A stretch of DNA of 26,311 nt from Pigoraptor vietnamica (Eukaryota; Opisthokonta; Filasterea), in assembly GCA_943704525.1 (NCBI GenBank), contig CALSCQ010003030.1:1-26311 (forward strand). The letters are read 5' to 3'. The translations under genes and the position numbers were made by a program. The notes under the pieces are model-generated. The model saw nothing but the letters and a program-made list of their open reading frames with translations. It did not search any database and was not told the DNA's origin. This document shows, in pieces, positions 11,625-24,111 of the stretch (its first letter is position 1; each line of letters starts with the position of its first letter).

Positions 11625-14600
11625 TCAGAAGAAGTCGGACGCCCTCGGTCGCCGCACGCCCTCCGCAACAGCCTGTGCCTTGTCGTGCCCAACGCGCTTC
11701 ACCGCTGCGCGGAGCCGATCGTCAATGTCTCCGGCGCTCGAAGAACTCTCGGAAGACGACGACGACGACTCCGAGTCGCTACGACGCCGCGAATCGCCCC
11801 TGTGGGGCCGATCCCCGTCCCGCTCCCTGTGCGAGTGCGAGTGTGAATGCGAGTGCGATCGCGAGTCGCCGCGCGAGTCTCTGTCTCGCTCGTGCCGCGA
11901 CGACTTGTGCCGCCGCTCCTTCTTGTCCTTGCGGTCCCTATATTTGTCCTTCGACCGCTTTTCCTTCCGCTCCTTCCTTTCCTTTCGCTCCTTCTTCGAC
12001 TTGTGCGAACGATGGCGTCCCTCGTCCTCACTGTCCCGCTCGTCACGCGACCGCCGGTGCCCTTCTCCGTGCCCGTGGTGCGACCCCTTGTGAGCGTCTG
12101 CGCCAATTCCCTTCTCAGCCGCTCCATCCACCTCCATGGGAACGCGCCCTTGAGACGCCACTAGCCCTCCCGCGCCCTCAACACCGCGGCGATCCACTGG
12201 CACGTGCGCAGGCGGTGGAGCGTCGGCACGGGATGCGCCAATCCCTTGCGAATGCCCCGCCCGCTGTTCCCGTTCGGGGTGCACATCACCAGAGCTTGCA
12301 CGCGCACTGGCATCACCGCCGTCGACAGTCCGTCCCTCCACCACGACCACGGGACGCACTGCATCCGCCACGGGTGCCGGCGCCTTGGCAGCGGATGTGT
12401 CTCCCTCTTCGTCCGAGCTCTCGGCAAAAATCGTCCTGAAGAGGTCCATCGGTGGCTTCGGAGGCAGCTCAAGGCCCTCGGCGCGCGGCTCCGGCCCGTC
12501 ACGTGACTCGCCGCCGGGGGCAGCGTCGGTGGGCTGCTGCACGGGCGCGGGAAGGGGCGCAAGCTGCGGCAATGCTGCGCGCTGCGTCTGCTGCGGCTGC
12601 GACTGCGTCGACTGCGACTGGGATCCGGGAATGCCGACGATGGGGCTGCCGGGGTAGGGATTCGGGACGTTGAAGCGCTTGCAGACGACGTTGTCCGGGT
12701 GCCACTCGAAGCGTTCGCGCTGTGCCCGCTTGAGTGGCGCCTTCTTTGCGGGCGGTGGGGGCTGCGCAGCGGAGGCCTGCGGGCGCGGGATTGTACGAAG
12801 AGTAAACAACAGCCAAAGAAGACTAAAAACTACGCTGTTGTGCACGAGTGCATGCATAGAGACACGGCCCCGAACAGCCGTCCTGGGTTCAGACAAGAGA
12901 GAGACGCGCACAGCCCCGCACGCACCTGTCCGCCGCCCGCATCACCCGACGCCGCCGTGAACCGTGACGCCATTACAGCCGACATCGGACGGAACATGGC
13001 GGCGGCGCGCGCAAACTCCGTAATCTCGCTCTCCCTCTCCCACTCAGTCAATCGCGCCGCCTCTGCGTCCGCGCGCTGTGCGTCGGTCGCGTGCACGCGC
13101 CGCCACTCGTCCTCTTCCCCGGCCGCAGTCGCAAGAAACCGCTCATACCGCAGCTGCTTGCCGGGCTCGGACGCGTACGGCTTGAAGGACGACGCCAGCG
13201 CCGCCTTCGCGACCGCCGGCGGCACGCTTGCAAGTTGTCGCAAGTGCCTCTCCCTCTCCTCCTGTGCGCGGCGCGCGTCCTCTTCTCTCCTGCGGGCGTC
13301 GATTGCCTTCGCCTGCTGCTGCAGTTGCGTCATGCGAATGCGCTGGGCGTCCTCGGGGCGCATGTGGTCAAACACAGAACCCGAGGGAGCGCCCGGCGCT
13401 GGCGGAACGGCACCATCGAGCGCCGCACCTCGCTGTGCGGCGGACAGCTGCACGTGGCTGTTGGGGTAGGACTAAAGTCGGTTAATCCACGTGCATGACT
13501 TCGGGCTCTCGAGAGCACGCGGCATGGCGCTCATTACGCGGTGCAACAGTCGGCACGGTATGGTGATAGGCCTTACCTCCGCTGCTGCTCCGTGCGCTCT
13601 CCCTCTGGCGCACGCGTGCCTTCGTCCGTTTCGAACTTGTGCATCGGCACAAACCCCTTCGGCACTTTTGGGAGGACATAGCGCTTGGGCGGCTCCGGCT
13701 GGAGGGCCATCAGCGCAAAGCCTGTGGGTGGTCACGTGCAGAGGTCGTGAGTGCACCTCTTGGCGAGACAAGACTACTGCGCCAGTAAAGAACAAGTAAC
13801 GCAGAGAACCCAACACAAGACGCAACAGCAACGTGCGCACACACACACCTCGGAGGGGCGGTCGTCCGTCCGCGCACAGGCGGCGCTCGGCGTGGCCACG
13901 GTGCGCATGCGCCCCCGCACGCGCCTTTCCCTTTTGCGCACTGCGCACGACAAGCATCCCCTTCGATGCCGCCACGTCACGTGACACGTCAATGTCGTAG
14001 TTTGCGATCGTGTCGTTGTTGTAGACGTCGGGGTCGTCGTCGTCCTCGAGCGCCCCAATGCCAAAGCCCGTCGCCCGTCCGCGCGCCTCGCGAAGGGGCT
14101 GAAGGAGACACCGGATGTGAGCACACGTGGGAAAACGTACACGGACGCGAAGCATCAAAAGCCGTCCGACATGCAAACAGCGCATGAACAATTTAAATTC
14201 GAATCACAAGCGCACAAGCAGAGTGAACACACGCAGACGCACTAATCCGCTCTCGAGGAGCACCCACCTCCGCCGAGTCGACGTCCGCCAGTCCCAGCTC
14301 CTTCCGCGGGTCATACCCCAGCCCATGCAGGTCGTCCTTCACTGCAAAGCGCACCACGTCCGTGTCCTTCGGCGCGTACCCGACAGTCGCCCCAAACTGC
14401 GCCGCCACCTCGTCCTCGTCGTCGTCGCCCGCGCGGAAGAGGTCCGATACGCGCTCGTCGTCGAGGGCCTCGCGGTCGCTGTCGGCGACGTCCAAGGTGC
14501 GGTCCTCGACAAGGGAGGGCGGGAGCATGCAGCCGTACACCTTCGGCTTTGGCGGCTGAGGGGGCGATTTGACTGTGGCGTCCTCGCGATGCGCTGCAGA

Positions 14601-15540
14601 GGGATGTGCGTGCGTTTGAGAGAGAGAGAAGGGTGGGATAGAAAATTAGGACACTGCAGCGTTGCTCCACACGCACAATGGTGCCCAATCAAAAATCGAC
14701 GGCATGCGCTCCATGCAAGCGAGGAAAGAAAAAGACAGAAGATAGCAGAAGACGCTTGTTGCGACAGAGAATCGAACCCACGTCGGCGATGAACGACGCG
14801 CGCCCCGATGCCCTGTCCGCTACGCCACCCCATCGCTCGCAGCAGCTGGTACCCAATCCCTTCCTGCGCGGGTTCCACGAGCGCCAGCAGCGGCGCCGCA
14901 ATGTGCCCCTCGTCCTCCAGTCGCCGCTTCGTCGCACGGAACGCCGCCGTTGCGTCCGCCTGCGCAAACGTGTCGGTGGCCACGACACGCCGCGGGGCAA
15001 TTCCGAACTCGCCCATGTCCTCGTCGTCCATAAAGTCCTCGGGGCGCTGCGACGCAGTGGCACGCTGCGAGCGCGACGAGCGAAAGGTCGCCGGCGTCCA
15101 GCCCTCCTTCGAGCCCACCGTGTTGTAATAGCCTGCGGAGAAACCGCCCGTGAACGCGCCGTGGAAACGACGGCGTCCATCGGAGTCGACTGCGATTTGC
15201 TGGTCCACGGGGACGTGTTTCTGTGCAAAGGGCATGTGAGGGTCGTCAGCCACGCGCGTGCAACGTACAAAGGCACAAAATACAGCAGTGATATATCCAC
15301 ATTGAAACAAGTACGCGCACACACATACAATCCACGCACACGCACCGGCGTTCACACGCATAGCGTTCACATACACGCACGCACACACACACACGCACCC
15401 ACACACGCGTGCGCACACACGCACTCACACACACACACATGCACACACACGCATGCACACACAAAGCACACACGCACACGCACACATATGCACACACGCA
15501 CGCACACACACACATATGCACACGCACACACACACACGCG

Positions 15541-15637
<97 letters not shown>

Positions 15638-15767
15638 GCACACGCACGCGCACGTGAAATGCACCCACCCGTCGCGTTGGCTGTGCATCTTCGCCTGTTG
15701 TCGCCGGCCGCTCAATGGGCCTCCCAAAGAACACAAGCCCCTCGCTGTCGCCGTCGTCGTCCGCCAT
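11625..15767 (-). CDS. GPATCH1: G-patch domain-containing protein 1 (GPATCH1/TOUGH/ECGP)
   Basis: Seven exons (15669-15767, 14782-15220, 14268-14593, 13849-14098, 13577-13721, 12926-13457, 11625-12776) join in frame to 980 residues; human GPATCH1 has 931. In order: the family N-terminal block FHGAFTGGFSAGYYNTVGSK with GWTP, RPEDFMDDEDMGEFGIAP, the G-patch (IGYQLLRAMGWRSGQGIGAR, about 154-173), VYGCMLPP, FGIGALEDDDDPDVYN, SFKPYASEPGKQLRYERFL (about 510), LTEWERESEITEFARAA, FEWHPDNVVCKRFNVPNPYP (about 620-640), MDLFRTIFAESSDEE, and a Lys/Arg/Glu/Ser tail with a run of Ser-His dipeptides. GPATCH1 associates with the spliceosomal C complex; G-patches activate DEAH helicases (in yeast Prp2, Prp43). 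Intron 1 carries a long (GU)n tract. The gene is divergent from the F-box/LRR gene. Confidence 0.95.
15290..15655. repeat. (CA)n microsatellite in GPATCH1 intron 1
   Basis: The tract is CA-rich with cg and tg interruptions and pure (CA)45 from 15545 to 15634. In the GPATCH1 transcript it is (GU)n and begins about 34 nt after the 5' splice site. Confidence 0.97.
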
Positions 15768-16194
15768 TTCAGAGCCACTCCGTGCGCATGGCACATGGGA
15801 CAACGACTGAAGCAATGCAATTCTTCAGACTGTCGGTTCAGGGTGGTTGTCGTCAGGCTGACGGTGCGTTACTGCCGACGTAACTCGAAGTTGCTCTAAG
15901 AGCCCTTGGAGTTTACTCCTTCGCGGAACTCCCGTTGTGCTGTGTGACAAGACGCACACGATTTCCCTCTGCTGACACTCGTTGTTTCCCAGCGGTGAGT
16001 GACGGCGCTCCCCGTGGCATGTGTGTGCGCGCGGAGTGCGTGTGTTAGGAGTGGCCGCTTGCTATGGGCCATGTCTGTTTTAACGTGCAGAATCACTTGA
16101 GTTTGCTCTCGGTGCCCCGTTGTCGCGAAGCAAACCCGTTCTCCCTTGCTTTCTTCGTTTCTTTGCGAGCTCCTCGTTTCGCGACGGCCCGAGC
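15768..16194. promoter_or_regulatory. Divergent promoter, GPATCH1 / F-box-LRR gene
   Basis: This 427-bp space lies between diverging start codons. No strong dyad or repeated site is visible. The codons directly upstream of the F-box ATG stay open back to about 16120, so a longer N-terminus is possible. Confidence 0.5.
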
Positions 16195-18027
16195 ATGTCC
16201 GGCGTGCCTTGCTCGAGTGTTCTTCCCACGCCTGAGGTCTCTGTTCCCTGTGCGCCGAACCTCGACTCGCTCGCGGAGACGATTGTCGTCCACATGCTGC
16301 CGTACCTGACGAATGCTGAGGCGGCTGCGCTGGCCAAGACGTGTGGGCGTCTCTTTCGCGTTCTTCGCCACGAGCGCCTGTACCATTTGTGGCGCTGTAC
16401 AATCGCAAGTACGTTGAGGACGCGGCCTTTCGCGAGGACGTGAAGGCGTGGATTCCGGTGGGGCGCCTCGTGCTCGACGGCAACATTGAGTTTCACAAAA
16501 CAAAGCCCGCGATTACCGATGCGAGGGACCTCGTTCCATTCGAAGGGGTTCACACTGCCAAACTTGGGGAGATTGACATTCGCGTGGACATATCCATTCT
16601 GTCTCGAGTACACATGAAGAGCATGCGCCGGGAGGCGGGGTGCTCTCTGGGACGACGCGCGTGACTGTGCATAGGCATGGCGTGCTGATCTCTCCCCACT
16701 GGCTTGTGTTCCCATCGTCGACCTCTCGAAGCCGGGTGCGGCAAACCTACCGACCCTTTCTCCACGGCACATTCATTTGTTCTCAGGCTCCGTGACGCAT
16801 CGATCGCCGATGTCTCCGTATTCAAAGAGGCTCGCTCGGTCGCGCTCATCGACTGCCCCAATGTTACGTACTCTTCCATTGCGGCGCTCCCCGGTGCAGT
16901 GGCGGTGAAATGGCGGAATCGTGAGTCTGTAGTTGCTCACAGTGACCTCACGCGCATTCCTACGGAGCCGACGTGTCTCGCCTTCGAGCACTGCATATGT
17001 TTGGCTCACGCATTCGAGATGTTAGAGTGCAGCCGGCATCCCTACTTTGTCGTTGGAAGCGTGCTACCTTGTGGAGGATTTGTCGCCGCTCGCCAAGGCC
17101 CACTATCTCAAACTTTCTGGGTTTGTGATGGGTAACAGAAACGAATGGGTTGTGAAAAGTCCGCGCAATGTTGCCTCCCTTGGGAATGTCCACACTCTTG
17201 TTCTGACTGGGAGCGATCCTCTGGAGGGCGTTCACATGCTTGGAAATAATCACACGCTGGACAGGTGCTCACACGCACGCGCATGGTCTTTGGATTCTCT
17301 TGCGTTCTTGGGTCGTGTCGGGCAATCTCAGCGAGAATTCCTGGGTGACAAATGTCACGGGACTCTCGGGAGTTCACACGCTCAATCTTTCTTCCTGTCC
17401 TAACCTGGTTGATGTATCTCCTCTCGGCCATGTGCATACCCTCATTCTCAACTCGTGCAATAAGGTCGTGGATGTTTCATCGTTGGGCAACGTCCACTGT
17501 CTTGACCTTTTCATGTGCGAAGGCATCACTGATGTATCGGCGCTTGGCGGCGTACACACTTTGAGTTTGAAATTTTGTCGCAATATCCATGACGTTGCGG
17601 CTCTTGGAACCGTTCATGATCTGAACTTGAGAAAGACTAATGTTACAAGGCTAGCGTGTCCACACTTGGGAAGGTCCACAAGCTGAATATTTCTTCGACC
17701 AAAGTTGAAGATGTGTGTGCGCTTGGAAATGTTCATATGCTGGTACTTGATGAGTGTCGGGCGATTGAGGATGTTTCAGCCCTTGGCGGTGTCCATACGC
17801 TGAGTCTGCGACATTGCGCACGAATTCGGGATGTGAGTGCACTTGGCGGAGTGTTTGCGCTGGACTTGTTTGGTTGTATGGGCTTCTCAGACGTATCGTG
17901 CCTCCACAACGTTACTATACTGAATGTAGCAAAGTGTAACACTCTACTTGACTTGTCTTTGTTGGGGCGCGGGAAGAAACTGGTGCTGTCCTCCATTTAT
18001 CCATCATTGCTCGCTCCAATGCATTAA
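16195..18027 (+). pseudogene. F-box / leucine-rich-repeat protein gene with disturbed reading frame
   Basis: A likely model is 16195-16639, 16787-16920, 17033-17264 and 17332-18027. The N-terminus carries an F-box-like motif (LAETIVVHMLPYLTNAEAAA, ALAKTCGRLFRVL), which binds Skp1 in SCF ubiquitin ligases. The rest is about fifteen copies of a 20-residue leucine-rich unit of the form VSALGGVHTLSLRHCARIRD, one beginning after the next without linkers, presumably the substrate-binding part. The three introns restore the repeat register. Two frame changes are not explained by introns: one at the end of the F-box (about 16380-16410) and one between repeats (about 17640-17660). Either the gene is a recent pseudogene or the assembly has small errors. 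The downstream repeats stay well conserved, which favours error or very recent decay. Similar repeat proteins occur in large protist gene families. Confidence 0.72.
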
Positions 18028-18329
18028 TGGTTGCTGACCGTTAAAAGCAGATTAAAACCGCCATTATTGTGCCAGCCCTTCCCAATTGACTTAAAGAGGA
18101 AAAGTGTTAACTTACGACAGACCGCTGTTTGGTACTGTGCAAATTAGAACTGTTTGTCGTAGTTAGCCACAAAATATTTTGACACCGGCAAAGCCCGTCT
18201 ACTGGCAATTCACATGACCGCGCGGATAGTCGCCGGACGGGCACAGAACTGAGCACCCTGATCGCACCCTCATTAAAACCATAAAGGCCGCGTTTACTGT
18301 GCAGTCGCACGGTCGGTCGTTGGCCAATG
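18028..18329. other. Convergent 3' space, F-box-LRR / CCP1
   Basis: These 302 bp are AT-richer than the genes on either side. I see no gene or clear repeat. Confidence 0.5.
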
Positions 18330-21300
18330 TCACTCCGGGGAGTCCGGGTCCAGCCCGTCCTCGTCGCCGCTCGAAATGGCAACGCCCGCCATTCGATTCG
18401 CCTCGCGCTCGTCAGAGTCAGAATCGTCCGCGCTGAGAGGGTCACCGCCACGCGCGAGTGTGAGTGCAAGAGGGCATGAATGTATAGGAAAGATACCCTG
18501 TCCCCTGTGCACATGCAGTGCGCCAAGTTGTCCACAGTGCGCATAAGGACACTGCAGAAAAAGGCAAAAACCGCGAACAAAGCGCACCTTGAGGACGACG
18601 AGAGCGTCGCGGGCGCCTGCCGCAGAGTGCCGTTGATGCGCTCGGTGACCTCGGGGTCGATGAGGGAGAGCAGCCCCGCACAAAAGTGGCGCCCCATCTC
18701 CTCAAGCGCAGACGCAGTAAAGTGTATGCCCTGCGACAGGGCGAGTGGACAGAGAGGGGGTTAGGGTTGGTCAGACGCCGTTATGTGTGGGGCGAGTGGA
18801 CGGAAACAAGGGGTGAGGCACTGACACACATAGCAACACACAAGACTATATGCCTCTCACCTTCGACGGTCCCTTGTCGGCCCCGCAGTACGAGCTCTCC
18901 AGCGTGTAGCTGCGGAGGACGCCCAATTCGCGCCACACGACCACGCGCGCCGTCGACTCCTTCGAGCGCTCCACTGTGAAGCGGCAGTTCGAAAACGAGA
19001 AGAGCGGCGAGATCTCGTCGAGAATTCTCGGAAAAGTCTGTGATGAGCGAGGCACAGCACGACGGCGTGTTAGATGGCGTGCGCAAGTCATTGAACAATT
19101 CCCACAGAATGACCACGGAGTGAGGGACATTTGTGCGGCAAACGAACGCGTCTCCTAATACTGACCTGCTCGAACGCATACTCCGCGGCGGCGTCGTTGC
19201 AGCCGTACATAAATATGTTCTTCTTGCGCGAGTGGCCGTGTAGGTCGCAGTACACCTGAGTGTGCGCGCGCGCGTGTGCGTGATGCAGAGAGAGACAGAG
19301 CGGGGAGATTGTTACGCCAGAGTTCAAGGCCAATGCAACACAACGCGCATGTCGCATTTCACACGGGCACACAGGATGGCGCGGGGCCTAACACTCACCA
19401 GCGGCTTTCGGTTTCGCGCGACGAGGAACTGGAGCAGACGCTTCGTGTGAAAGACGGTCGGGTGCAGCACGGGGCTGGGCGTGAGCCACTGGCGGTTGAG
19501 GTCCTTCCCGCTCAGCGAGCATCGGTGGCTGAAGGGAGAGGAGACGGGTCAGAGAGAGTACGCAAACGCACAAGCATACACACTGCGCATGAAACGGGAC
19601 CCAAGGCCAAACACATGACGCACTTTCCGTTGATGACGCCGTCAGGGTTGAGCATCGGCACAATTTTGAACACGAACGTGTCGCACAGCGAGCGCGCGGC
19701 GGGCGTGTCGTCGAGCAGGAAATCGATGATGCCTGCATTGTATCGCAGCGGCGGCGTGGGGTTAGGTTGGGGGACGATACGCGCGGAGCAGTGGCGCCGG
19801 CCACACGCGCACTAACGACAAACTCATCGCGGCAAAACTAAGTAACGCACGCGCGACACGCGACATCATTGCAACAGCGCTCGCTGGCGGACGCCGCGCA
19901 TCTACACCGCACCACATCCAAGAGCGCGTTCGATACATGCGTATGACGTGACAGGCTGCGCGCCACACACCCTTCATGATCCAGCTCGAGTTCGACTCCC
20001 CCGGATGCACGCGCGCGGAGAGGAAAATGTACGGCCGCTGGTTGAGCGGATAAATAGAGCCTGCACAGCCACGCACACGTGAGACGGCCGGGGCGCGCGA
20101 AGTGACGCACCAACGGAGAGGGGGAGTGGGCGATGCAACGCACGGAGGACAAATTGCGCACACGCGCAGACACGCACGTTGTGCCACTTGTGTGCGTGCA
20201 TGTAGAGGTCCCTCGCTTACCCTTGTCGTACGATGTGATTGTGACGACCTCGCACTTGTTGCCGCCGAGCGTGTTGCAGAGCGTCTGCCGGTACATGCGC
20301 AGGCGGCCCATCGGCGATTCCCGCGCCACGTCCAAGTCGCGCTGAAAAATAAGAGGGACCTTATCAGAGCTGACAAAAAAAAAAAAAAAAAAAAAAACTG
20401 CCACAAAAGCGCACAGAAGAATAGGCTATTGTACCGTACAAAAATATCGCCCACGCGTACGCCCGCACAAGCATGCGCGCGCGCGCACATGCATACATGC
20501 ATACAACCACTCCCTTACACATATATGCACACACGACGACACACTCGCACGCACACACACTCATGCAACAGCAGCCCCACCTGCAGCATTGAGTACGTGT
20601 AGGGAAAGTGGTAGGCCACGTGACACACGTCGTCGTCATGGGGAAACTCAATCGTGAAAGTCAGCGTGTAATACGCGGCCTCGATGGCCTTGCCACCGTC
20701 CGAATCGTCGCCGTCAGCTGCGTGAACAGCACCGTGAGAAGGATAACACAGGACAAGTGCCACACACACAGAGACACGAACAACAAACCCGAACGCTCAC
20801 ATGGATGAGGGGGCAACACACACGCGTAACGCGCACACTCACCGTGCGCGGCCCCCTTTCCGTTCGCGACGGGGCCCTGCGGCACGGCACTGCGCGTGTA
20901 GTGGTTCTTGTAGTAACAAATGTCGTAACCGACGCGTCGCCAACCGCCGCCCTTGAGGCGCAATTCCTCCGCAGAGTGCATCAGCGGTTGCATGCCTGCG
21001 ACCACAGGCGTCAGAGTGACGCCACGGTAGTGCTTGGTGGTATGTATGCTGCGGGTACGAGACAACGGGAGCACAACGGCGTGTGCGACAGACAGAAGCA
21101 GCTGGTGCAGAAAGAGAGTAGTGGCGCGCACCGTAATTGAACTGCGAGTTCTGCTTCTCGCAGTTGATAATGTTGAACTTGTACGGCACGCGCGCGCGCA
21201 TGCCCTTGACGCTAAAGCAGAACCACTGCACGTGGCGCGGGGAGTTGATGTCCGTGTTCAGCACGAGATCGTACTCCGCGTCGGCCACCTGCGGTTGAGA

Positions 21301-22255
21301 GTGAGGGTTAGAGTGCGGGAGGGTGAACGTACAGCAAAGGGCTGTGATGTGCAAACTGATGCATTGCGCAACAAGAGCGTCACGTGCCTTGATGGCGCGG
21401 CGGAGATTGCCCGACTCAAACCGCGACTCGAACACAAGAGAGGGCTCGCTGCGAGTGAAGAGCAGGCGTCAATCGTGCACACGCGACGGCGCAGATTTTT
21501 CACCAACACAGCTATATACGCTGGTCCCACCCACCTCTTCGCATCGGCGGCCACCGCGCCCGTCGTATCGTCGTAAACAACAGTCGACGCGGCGTCCGGG
21601 TTCATGGCGCGCCCAATGTCGTTGAAGACAAGAACGCTGCGTGCGGAGCACTCAGCCATGGCAACACCACAGCCGACGAAGGGATCCCGTGCGCTCCAAC
21701 ACAATCAGCGATTGTGTAACATCACTACGTCAACGTTACAGCGACGAACGTGTCCTATTGGCAAGTAGGGGGAGGGTCGTCACGCACCGCTGCAACTTGG
21801 CCGGCCGCGAGTAAAACGGCTCCGGAAAGGGCGGGCGAAGAAACGAGTCGACGTTGGCGGGGGCGGCGGCAAAGACGCGACCCGCCGCGGGAATGGGTGC
21901 CCTGCGGCCGTGGACGCCCGTTGCCGCGGGGCGGGGCTCGTCGGCGAGCTCGGGAAAGAACCGCGCCCAGTAGTCCAGGCTGCGATTGTGGGTTGGCACT
22001 ATTAACGCGATCGCATTAAACCCTTCTCCGAAAGGGCATGCTCCATCAATGCAGAGACAGAAGGTGCATGCATGCCCACACACCCGAGGATGTCGTCCCC
22101 AACGGCGCCGTCGTCGGTGGGCAGCGGGTGCGTCTTGTGGTCGGGCGGAATGGGCGCCGTTTCGCGCGGATGGCACTTCCGCAACAGCGCGCCGACGGCG
22201 GTGAGCAGCGACTCGGACTCTGGCACTGGTGGGACGGGCATGGATGTGAGCGCGA

Positions 22256-22347
<92 letters not shown>

Positions 22348-24047
22348 TGCGTGTGTGTGTGCGTGTGCGCGCGTACGTCGAATGCGCCGCAATCTAAGTT
22401 GGCTTACGTTCGGCGACTTGCTTCGCAAACGCATAGAGTTCTTCCACTGCGCCGCTCTCAACGAAAGCCTTCTTCCCCTTGGCTGCGCGGAGGCAAGACA
22501 CGCGCTCAGACAGGCAAACAACGGCCATGCCATCCTTTGGCACATGAAGAGGGCACAGCGCACAATACAAAGGCATAAATAACGGGGAAAAAAAAGGAAA
22601 AAAAAAAATAAGTAGGGACCAGAGCAGCCACCCACGTGACACGATGAGTCGCTTGAGGCCAAGGAGAATCAGCTTGCGCGTCTCGTTGATCTTGCGCTTC
22701 TTGTCGGGCCTGCTGCCGAGCTCTCGGAAGGCGTCGAGGAGGAGGCGGATCGCGTCCTTCTCCACGAGCTGGACCGCAATGGACTCTGCGCGCGAAGGGC
22801 ATCAGCACGTGACTGCGAACGGGCACTGGTGCTGCCTGAGTGCACGGCATAGCAGACACAAACCGAATGTGGTGGCAGAGCTCAAAGCGCGCGAGTTTTT
22901 TGACCCCTTGCTGAGGCACTTCAGAGCATGTGCAATTGGGAGCATGAAGGTCGCGTGAACACTCACTGCTTGCCGCAAGCGCAACCACGAGCGAAAGGGC
23001 GAGCTTCGAGAGGCCGTTGTCACGTGAGGGGTCCCTGCTGGCTGCAAACGCGCTCACCACGGCCGCGACGCCCCCGTTCTTGCCGACGACGTTGATGTTC
23101 GTCGCTGCGAACGGAGGCAATATGTGAGCAAACTACCCCTTAAGGACCTCTTGCACGCACACCTCACAACCCACTCAACGAATGTCTCAAGTTCACACAA
23201 AACAAGGGTTTGCACAGATTCGAACACAGGTACGCATGCAGCGGCTATCCACGGGCGACATGAGCCCCTCTATCCACGAGAGAAATGCGCAAGATTACCC
23301 ACGGCTGTTGGCGCAGACGAGCGCAAGCAGACGCAGAGAGGGAATGAGAATTTTCGACGTGCCGCCGTTCGTTTTGATGATGGCCACAAGGGCAGCCAGG
23401 CCGCCACTGAGCCGCGCGCCGACGCCAATCTTCTTGTCTGTGGGCGAGAGGAAGGCAAACTTGTGAACTCTCAGTGCGCATGCGTGTGTGCGCACGCGCT
23501 TTGTGTCGGGTATGTCTTTTGTGTGTGTGTGTGTGTGTGTGTGTTATATGAGAGAATGTGTCACAATTAGGGAACGGATTGGGCATTCGACACAAGCGCG
23601 GCCACACACCGTGATCGCCCAGTTCGTAGAGTGTGGCCAATAGCACAGCGATGAACTGATCGCTCCGAATGCCCGTCTTCTGCGTCGCCGCCAGCACGCG
23701 CAACAGCGCGGGAACCGCGCCGCGGTTTACGAGTGCGACCGCACTCTTGCCTTTGGGACGTGAGATGACGCAGCATAAGACACAGCCGAACGCAGCAATA
23801 AGATATGCGGCACGGTCGAGTCTCGGCGTGTGCGAGAGTGTGCGTGTGCCATGAGCACCAATGCGCCGAGTGCAGGTTATGTGGGAGAACGACGCGCACA
23901 ATCGCTGATGTGATTGAAAAGGGGTCACGTGAACCCACTTCCGACAGAGACAATGCCGCTGAGTATCTGCATCGCGTTCTCCGAGACAGTGGGATCCGTC
24001 GTCGCCTGCGCCAGGGCACTTGAGTTGGACTACCGCACACGAACGTA

Positions 24048-24111
<64 letters not shown>

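Noticed and set aside
11471-12439. 322-codon plus frame opposite the GPATCH1 last exon
   Set aside because: It is the antisense shadow of the Arg/Ser/Lys-rich GPATCH1 tail; its Pro/Arg/Ala composition follows from the complement.
14765-14850. tRNA-like B box (ggttcgattc) with partial acceptor-stem pairing on the minus strand
   Set aside because: The arms do not fit tRNA geometry (T stem mispaired, no proper anticodon arm), and the sequence is the conserved G-patch exon plus its GTGGGT donor.
15246-15899. Long Thr-His and Val-Cys open frames
   Set aside because: They are microsatellite frames in GPATCH1 intron 1. Only the first 33 codons of the minus frame (15669-15767) are real exon.
18760-18775. 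Single ttaggg, telomere-like
   Set aside because: One copy in a CCP1 intron; no array.
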